Of a stretch of 64,000 nucleotides of DNA, positions 60,501 through 64,000 are shown one piece after another. The notes under the pieces were generated by a model that did not search any database, was not told where the DNA came from, and saw only the letters and a list, made by a program, of their open reading frames with translations. The stretch's first letter is position 1; each line of letters starts with the position of its first letter. Source of the stretch: Planctomycetales bacterium (GTDB lineage Bacteria; Planctomycetota; Planctomycetia; Isosphaerales; Isosphaeraceae); the NCBI GenBank assembly GCA_027449865.1, contig DAIDKV010000190.1:1-64000 (forward strand), written 5' to 3'. The translations under genes were made by a program, and so were the position numbers.

Positions 60501-63302
60501 GTTGACCTGGGTGACGTAGGGGCCCGAGGGGAACGAGCCGGTGTAGTAGCCGTAGAGGTCGTTACCGACGAGGTCGGTGACGCCGGATCCGCCGCCGGTT
60601 CCCGCGTTGCCGTTCGGCGTGAGGACGACGACGGCGTAGGAATCGGTCGGCATCTCGCTCTGGGGCAGAGCGCTGTAGTCGAGAGTGACGGTGTAGGTGA
60701 GCGGGTTGTAGCTGATCGTGGCGCGAGGATCGGCGTTGAGGTTGATGTAGTTGCCGATCGTCGAGGGAGTCGGCGGCCAGGTCGTGTTCGATCCCTGGCG
60801 GAGGACCAGGAAATTCTGGAGCAAGGCGGTGGAGGGATCGATGGCCTTGCTGAAGGTAATGGAGACCGTCCGGCCGTTGATCGAGGTGTTGGTGACGACC
60901 GGGTTGGTGGTGTCCTGGAGAGCGAAGGAGATCGGGTTACTTGGGACGAGCGTGTGTCCGTCGGTGGCGACGACCGTGGAGCCGCTGGCCGGGCTCGCGA
61001 CGGTGTAGGAATAGTTCCCGTTAGCAGTGACGCCGCCGGCCCGGGTGAAGCTAATGGGGTAGTCGACGATTGTGGGCGCGGTGGTGCTGTCGATCGGGAT
61101 CGGGGCACCGACGTTGACGGTGACCCCGGTGGGGACCGTCGAGAAGCTGAGATCGGCGGCGCTGAGAGACGAGGCGACGACCGGCTTGTTGAACGTGACC
61201 TGGATCACGCTGGGAGCCGTGGTGACCGTGGAGCCGTTGGCCGGGGTGGTGGTGGAGACCTGGAGCTGGTCGATCGCGGTGAGGGCGTCCACGGCGTTGA
61301 GGAAGCCGTAGCCGCTCTGCTGATTCCAGGAGCCGGCCGACTGGCCGTTCATCGGGGTTTGTGCGGCCGCGCTGATCATGCTCGCCTTGATCTGGGCAGG
61401 CGTCGCGGCGGGGTTGAGCTGCTTCATCAACGCGGCGATCGCCGCGACGTTCGGCGAGGCCGACGAGGTTCCGAAGAACGTCGGCAGGTTCTGCTGATTG
61501 GTTGGGACGGCGTTGGTGTTGGTGACGGGATCGGGAGAGTTCGGCTCGCCGGGGAAGGCGATCGGTTGGGTGGTGTCAATGACCTGGCCGGGCGTGAAGA
61601 ACGAGGTGTTGCCTCCGTCGGACCCGGTGACTGTCGGCTGCTGAAGGGTCACTGGCGAGGGTAGGGCATTGCCATTGGCGTCGAAGAACTGGAGCGCCGG
61701 ACCGAAGGAGCTGAACGGCTCGTTCGGCAAGGGACTGGGGAGCTGTCCGTTGGCGAAGTTCGAGGCGAAGGGCTGGGAAACCCACCAGGGCGTGGCCCCG
61801 ACGCCGATCGTGTTCGGGTCGACCGAGTGGCCAATGCTGCTGGGGTAAATGGTTCCAGCGGCGGCGCCGGTCTCCTGAGTAATGGTGAGCTGGTTGCCCT
61901 CAATGTCGTTGACAAACTCGATATGGCCGGGATTCGCACCCGAGACGACCTGAACGGCGATGTAATAACTGCCGGCGCTGGGGATGGTGATGAGCTGGAG
62001 CGGCGACTGGGTGGCGACGGTGTTGCTGTTCTGGGCAGCGCCGACCACCACGTTGCCGTTGGTGGCGTCGATGACGTAGATGTCGACCTGAGAGGTCACC
62101 TTGCCCGTGGCGCCTGCGGGTTCCTGCGACTGGAAAGGCTGATCGAACTGGAAGGTGATCTCCGTATTCGAGCCGCTGGTCTTGATCGGCAGTTCGTTGG
62201 TCGCGGTGCCGCCGGGGTTGAAGTTCATGAAGGTGCCGGAGCCGATCCCCGTGATCGACCCGCTCATCGGGTTGAACGTCGAGAGATAGCCCTGGTTCGC
62301 GTAGTTGCCGGCGGCGCTGACGTAAGTGGTTCCCTGGGCGGTGACCGAATCGATTGCCTGCGAGATCACGCCGGGCTGGAAGAACGGATCGTTGAACCAG
62401 CGGAGGTCGTCGACGACGACGTTGGAGTGGGCCTGAGTTGCGAGAGCCGTCACCGACTGGGCCATGGAGAGGACAGAGTTGCCGCCGGCCGAGAAGGCGA
62501 GGTTGGCTCCGGGTGCGATGTCATGGATATTCTCCAGCATCGCCCGGCCCTCGTCGGTGCTGCCGGCGGGGCCATCGGTAATGACATTGACCGGGTTGTT
62601 CGCGTTGAGGTCGCCGGTTTTGTACGAGGCGGCCAGGCCGCCCTGGTACTGGCTGACGCTATCGGAGATCACGCCGACGGTCGTTCCGGTCCCATCCACG
62701 GTGAACTGGGTTCGGGCCGCGGCGGCCGACATCGAGGTGACGGCCTCGTTGTAGGCGGTGCCCTGGTACAGCGGGACGGTGTTTCCGGTTGTGGCGAGGG
62801 TTACCGGCGCGTAGTTCACCTGGCCGCTCTGCGTCAGGCCGAGCTCGGCCAGCGCCGGGAGGTCGTTGATCGGCGCGAAGCCCTCGACCAGGTCGTAATA
62901 CGCGCTCGAGGTGCTGACCTGCATCCCGGCGTCTTGAACCTGCGTGAGGAACTGCGAGAAGTCGCCGCCGTAGAGCATTTTCAACTGGAGGCCGACGTTG
63001 CCGCCCTGGAACTCAACGCCAGGGAACTGCTGGGTGAGCGAACTGGTGTTGTCGCCGCTCTGGATATAGGCCTCGTAAATGTTGACGGCCGAGGCGCCGA
63101 GGTTCGCCATCGGACCATTCTGGGCGTCGGCCAGATTGCCGGGATCCGTCGGCTTCCAGATCGGTGTGGGATTGCTGCCACCGCTGAGGAGACGACGATC
63201 CTCGAGCGTTTCGATCCGGGGCAAGCCCTGCCGCGAGGCGCTGGACTTGCCGCGGCGCCGATCCAGCTTGTGATTGCGACCGTTTGACTTGAAGCTACCC
63301 AT
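51591..63302 (-). CDS. Giant surface protein (3,903 aa) with LEPR-XLL N-terminus and a sedolisin/subtilisin-like protease domain
   Basis: Start ATG 63302 follows GGGGAG at 7 nt. Residues 33-41 read LEDRRLLSG, the planctomycete LEPR-XLL-type N-terminal element of very large exported proteins. A protease-like domain (about 200-660) follows: VGVISDS (Asp, about 214), TDEGRAMLENIHDIAPGA (Asp/Glu, about 250, where subtilases have His), SAAGN (oxyanion Asn) and FGTSSASPNVAAIAALM (Ser, about 613). After this come SbsA-like Ig domains (TPANGSTVTTAPSVIQVTFNKPV), long parallel beta-helix stretches (for example DWGGLVFRS, NNIFWQN) and a DUF1565-like GTRENPYPTITDAM. Near the end lies another Ig-like domain, then a His/Lys-rich basic tail (HHKKAHPTRRPFHH). 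I see no frameshift. One gene covers 18 percent of the window. Confidence 0.9.
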   Translation of the reverse strand: MGSFKSNGRNHKLDRRRGKSSASRQGLPRIETLEDRRLLSGGSNPTPIWKPTDPGNLADAQNGPMANLGASAVNIYEAYIQSGDNTSSLTQQFPGVEFQGGNVGLQLKMLYGGDFSQFLTQVQDAGMQVSTSSAYYDLVEGFAPINDLPALAELGLTQSGQVNYAPVTLATTGNTVPLYQGTAYNEAVTSMSAAAARTQFTVDGTGTTVGVISDSVSQYQGGLAASYKTGDLNANNPVNVITDGPAGSTDEGRAMLENIHDIAPGANLAFSAGGNSVLSMAQSVTALATQAHSNVVVDDLRWFNDPFFQPGVISQAIDSVTAQGTTYVSAAGNYANQGYLSTFNPMSGSITGIGSGTFMNFNPGGTATNELPIKTSGSNTEITFQFDQPFQSQEPAGATGKVTSQVDIYVIDATNGNVVVGAAQNSNTVATQSPLQLITIPSAGSYYIAVQVVSGANPGHIEFVNDIEGNQLTITQETGAAAGTIYPSSIGHSVDPNTIGVGATPWWVSQPFASNFANGQLPSPLPNEPFSSFGPALQFFDANGNALPSPVTLQQPTVTGSDGGNTSFFTPGQVIDTTQPIAFPGEPNSPDPVTNTNAVPTNQQNLPTFFGTSSASPNVAAIAALMKQLNPAATPAQIKASMISAAAQTPMNGQSAGSWNQQSGYGFLNAVDALTAIDQLQVSTTTPANGSTVTTAPSVIQVTFNKPVVASSLSAADLSFSTVPTGVTVNVGAPIPIDSTTAPTIVDYPISFTRAGGVTANGNYSYTVASPASGSTVVATDGHTLVPSNPISFALQDTTNPVVTNTSINGRTVSITFSKAIDPSTALLQNFLVLRQGSNTTWPPTPSTIGNYINLNADPRATISYNPLTYTVTLDYSALPQSEMPTDSYAVVVLTPNGNAGTGGGSGVTDLVGNDLYGYYTGSFPSGPYVTQVNGTSTNEPYDFIQNLGLQQLQAPVITTFTMSPSSDTGIPNDQNTTNNQPTFVGSVYVPFPGSIANNQIIVQFQGTPANNGAITLAASPSGYGYSVSGTLGVNYVTTTTDANGTFTITPPSSLLEGFENAVAVAVGQPSYQNGNLSGLSSQRLDSFRIDNSAPQITSAALTASAIQSGTNLLPLPGSTTSTTNLSALSSLYLGVVDPIHQGLSALGTPSTVIFSALDPSTATNTSNYSLINSAGQDYSSYITGATYTPTTTPLTSGNYSQYTGYIQLSFAPGLPAGVYTLTAHAHDLLPGSTSNYYPGITDAAGNYINDSSVAGEGSVDFKVNIAIQTTPAYITGMALESVPAGSTNFSTAIGGPQSYFELPPANGANTRDNIPAPPNTAVIDLSNPIPYVNSTFYNSRVLLIGSTNPATTTNLNPTPDGNFGTLGQGGLGASDPASGYTIVGNTTVTLYYLNTTNDQWTPADSAHPGTRLVLTYNGGTPLPADYYRVYMPNQVDKSGTDTRIYDIYGNQLDGEFLGNPTSQNSTVFSPPAAYPNITIPQYQDQLSSGQTRIGLSGDGVAGGAFMTGFVVVPYGNVVYARPDFVENPLVPNGAGLSNGSPAAPYPVLAPEGDPTNTALAANPTHNPNLGLNNPAFFQPGNYNPLYNYSGQTGFQQSAFYAASQLALLGPVVIVAEPGLPSRNPITGTVSQASFSLIDPTGSTNPGASVPFDTTLVFQAGATMKFQGTSLFVQNQGSALQSQGTIANPVNFTSYNNAAIAGATNGNPDNQPHAGDWGGLVFRSYDESANAQQFPVDGTLIGTGTNGMALSGAQSAMSILNFTDISYAGGPSPLGTSNFYSAVTLYNDRPMLTNMNIAQSGTSSAEGAIAADMNSLREDDTARGPLVRNVTTTGNSINGFYLMAQPNGFIEPTNAVPYPANPSNLGGVQNYTIAEPLPIVITAQLVLGQQFLENTGGNTQIMGDRLYIQPGSILKFNKGSALDVIDPSASLNVGARTYMNGFDANPNYSPTNFAPYTSFQAEGLTDSQVIFTSIYDNTASTPFVPAIDVTGVTSPPTLGPSLWGSVGIVSGADVVINNALFEYGGGAVNTQDFTLPSQSVLAFITYQSDFPLPASRTYGTQGTHAYITNNTFKNNFDAAMQIEPNGLLAANPLTPLASGHPFFRNNVMTGNGIDGLAVVTNRSYVSNATATGIQYIGPQESIVNGGSYANQTVNAVWDSTDLTYVLRGTVVLGQQQNFFNQNLPTPNTSAFTNLQPPTVSLTIQAALPGTLLADGSTIPSPGQSVIVKLLNDNTPNGAGSLSGLGSQGLTAGNSAGAGFALGVDNGVDPTSDPLIDGGVQTALRILGIPGNQTTGQQRVPVIITSLRDGSVGTTVRGVQMYNILNSDPTWQANHSGASLTSPAAGDGGYIYIGGNSQTEYNPYNPFDGSYITNADISYMTRIEVQGGGILNTYNDLSGKPGTPTLSTASWWQQLSGYLAPVNQLNAPMTLTVSDSNLADFADAAIFAHPNANGIAVDWTGANGGVGTAPGTIARTSLGGEPVYLNLYNDTISNSPVGVAINSQTGNDTTGDSPFIAIIQNVTFNNDGYGIQTVAPVHSNSPDNSFASVQTLAMNDIFSNITNDAINIQGQAGESLIQYDLFYNNGADVVAPNDGGQLPPPYGTFDANPNYVGPVGGTLPATAQNYNIQSNSPAIDAGRSEIGPNDLGNALYPGVNISLTGGQIVETRTNPANLPAGEVPGQSNLFGIYGGGSGNGYDSRQIVTLPGTNFFSFPTLFQPVLTTDPTGYTGTSTVPGTYNYQPYSGIRDILGYIRVPDPNVPGVGYGSNPFIDIGAYQYVNLHPPEVTGVTATVATSTSSSSSTGTTKTIPFYTVGGTTGSNTTPQTINVAFNEPIDPNTLNGNTVQLEELGVAPGTSQKFISLQGKTSYNSATDSLVITLAGLSLPTDEYRLILFGSGSPVIQNTQGIALDGENLSNNNNPTNGTQLALPSGNGYPGGNFYDSFIINTTPPSINSGSLQMAASSDSNIVGDSITNVTTPTFTGSISEPTSLVPLAGQTVTLNVGIALNINGTVQDFYNASQLPAGYSQYAQYIRPNAGTGLTDTSGNFSVTVGTDGAGTGLVTNTSGLPNLFPILNVGSSGQLSPLTGTDSGYYVVQAVATDQSGNSSNPSSSVPFVVDTTPPTVSITSPTSDQTITSLTNGGIQFTITTSKNIDLTHFNASSIQVTTAGTNGTIGGTGAVTVPINPNSIQVTYLDAGTGGPGREQITFTTQGTLTNNLYQVTLLNTGSDPVEDIAGNVIASPVSQQFVVDVPSLSTVLYVGAASYVTNTGATQGTRENPYPTITDAMNAAVIGDVVAVLPGVYTESVTMKPFVRLFSAAASSTDSTVFTTSTGNPLATIIRAPQITATATSNQQSTIIANGLSSFPGLSTEIAGFTIASPLLGDPASGTINTAASAIQVINSNILLDKNYIADAGIGIAVQTSGSSAQTPQIENDVIVGNIIGMQIQDAGGTSASTQPAQVINNDFNFNTVGLYLLNSASSPLQAYVANNIFWQNHDQTTSNNGFAIESTNPNMVNLRNNMFQGNGSDTSLTSDTTATNNLGNGFSSAILSSTVPDSQGNFVGSPQYAQPIDPRPGGDGPANLFVSSNFDLTAASAAIDNAYEPSAIPTDILGNSQVKIGNDGFGLPGFGPRDIGAYEFNGIGGIPLGGAFRVVTSSIVPNGGAPLASGGTKVVATSPTSITLSFSWPVSPTSLKASDLVLSGSADSNNVQPTSLTWIDPETVQFNLSGPLNVPGTLDLSLPANQVSSTNGLNNIGYSDNVVLQIGNPVQLNPTPYQPTPISSPSPGSPIGVTLPTVPGSPVVVSSPIPTTPIAVPSPVGFRHHHKKAHPTRRPFHHAVPHHKPVHHRARQVAHKAKGAHAHAHVAIRTAEATPAFRYSAAHPHAHASLTLSFAGPLHHRKGR

Positions 63303-63912
63303 CGACAGACTCCCCGGTAAGCTCGGAAGCACCACCCGATCGAGTCGCCCAAATCCTGGCGCACTCGAACTCGGATATCACTTCCACACCCTCAAGGTGA
63401 CTCAAGTAGACTGCGGAGACCACCGTCCGCCCTCGGACCCGACCTCGGCTGCCCAGGCACTCATACTGCCGAGCCATCGGATCTGTTCCGTGCCGCCCCA
63501 AAAACCTTGATCCCGCCCCGGCCTCCCAACCATTCGGCGCCGACACGCCGCGATCCCCGGGGCTCTCCCCCGCCATCGCCCGCCCGCCGTCCGCCGTTGA
63601 TCTTCTTGTGACGTTGAAGGTGCATCCCGCCGAACCACGCCACCCCACCCAGCCCCTGGAGCCAGGTCCGAGGTTTTCAACAACCTCCAGCAGCCGTGGT
63701 TGGCTACATGCACTCAGTCAATCTTTAACCCTTGGATTCCGTTCGTCAAGCCCCGAGGCGGAAGAATTCGTGGTAGAGGAGTCCGAGGTGGGTTTCTTCG
63801 AATTCGGGGCGATCCGACGCAGGAACTGAGTCCGTACGAGTGTGTCCTCTAGATTCGAGAAGTCAAACTGGGGAAAGGGCGGCAGAGCGGGCATCGGCGA
63901 GACGGAGGAGGC
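63303..63912. other. Upstream region of the giant gene, no gene seen
   Basis: About 610 bp between the giant gene start and the partial gene at the right edge. Several short ORFs occur on both strands without domain content. A weak minus-strand promoter TTGACG, 16 bp, TAAAGA (63722-63749) is possible and would give a 410-nt leader. Confidence 0.35.
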
Positions 63913-64000
63913 TCAGGCGATCGGGGTTGTCGTCTCGATACCGAGGCGTCGCAATTCGTGGAGGAGGGCCGGAGTCTCGTGATAATGGATACCGACGAGA
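63913..64000 (-). CDS. 3' end of a minus-strand gene cut by the window edge
   Basis: The last 28 codons and TGA stop of a gene whose start lies beyond 64000. The readable C-terminus ends with HETPALLHELRRLGIETT. It is too short for a function call. It is below the length of the ORF track. Support: the frame is open to the edge and the amino-acid pattern is helical and natural. It is transcribed toward the giant gene. Confidence 0.45.
   Translation of the reverse strand, partial: LVGIHYHETPALLHELRRLGIETTTPIA

Noticed and set aside
51711-63287. Long plus-strand ORFs at 51711, 54960, 56775, 59622 and 61827
   Set aside because: All antisense to the giant gene, rich in Gly/Val/Asp/Arg, and broken into pieces. 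The minus frame is a single unbroken ORF with a signal-like start and known domains.
63608-63829. 73-aa plus-strand ORF near the right edge
   Set aside because: Pro/Ser-rich and featureless; no ribosome site.
1-64000. tRNA, rRNA, CRISPR, insertion sequence or prophage
   Set aside because: No cloverleaf-like sequence, no regular repeat-spacer array and no transposase or phage gene was seen by eye; a covariance-model search could still find a small RNA.

Overview
The window looks like the chromosome of a planctomycete, most likely of the Isosphaeraceae (Singulisphaera/Paludisphaera/Aquisphaera-like). The reasons are the high G+C with strong G/C third-position bias, a giant surface protein with the planctomycete LEPR-XLL-type N-terminus, a PEP-CTERM protein, DUF1080, DUF1570, DUF2203 and sulfatase genes, Hanks-type kinases with planctomycete-style N-termini, and a murB-ftsQ pair. 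I see no phage, IS element, CRISPR array, tRNA or rRNA.

Layout. 0.3-1.1 kb: MBL-fold hydrolase. 1.5-7.1 kb: a co-directional chain of HEAT-like secreted protein, GXGXG-domain protein, lipoprotein and CorA, with overlaps of 11, 4 and 4 bases, then RecJ after 21 bp. 7.1-10.8 kb: EF-hand protein, ROK kinase, DUF1080 and DUF1570 proteins. 10.8-14.9 kb (minus): murB, an FtsQ-like gene and a short SecA. 15-22 kb: zinc-ribbon membrane protein, XRE regulator, small secreted proteins, a lidless Hsp70 and a DeaD-type helicase. 22.1-25.3 kb (minus): a coupled alpha/beta hydrolase - phospholipid-type N-methyltransferase - GH3 operon, the best candidate here for an undescribed lipid or amide pathway. 25.5-34 kb: sulfatase, membrane SGNH protein, PEP-CTERM protein, TIGR01777 epimerase, a large unknown secreted protein and a Ser/Thr kinase. 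34-39 kb: HAD phosphatase, 6-phosphogluconate dehydrogenase, a second Ser/Thr kinase and a lipoprotein. 39.2-43.7 kb: rpsA with a structured leader and a strong terminator, a compact sigma-70 factor and an anchored secreted protein. 44.2-51.5 kb: Gfo/Idh/MocA oxidoreductase, TIM-barrel isomerase and PolX; DUF2203; cmk-plsC; a Tat-exported TIM-barrel isomerase. 51.6-63.3 kb (minus): one 11.7-kb gene for a 3,903-residue surface protein with a sedolisin/subtilisin-like protease domain. The right edge cuts the last 28 codons of a minus-strand gene.

Promoters I could read fit a sigma-70 pattern (TTGAxx, 16-18 bp, TAnnnT). Several predict long structured leaders (rpsA, DUF2203, the 43-kb secreted protein) or a 5'-terminal hairpin (cmk). 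Where a start differs from the ORF track, I chose it from a Shine-Dalgarno match, a signal peptide, a TGATG/ATGA/GTGA overlap or a promoter position.

All family names come from reading motifs without database searches. Operons, promoters and terminators are predictions.
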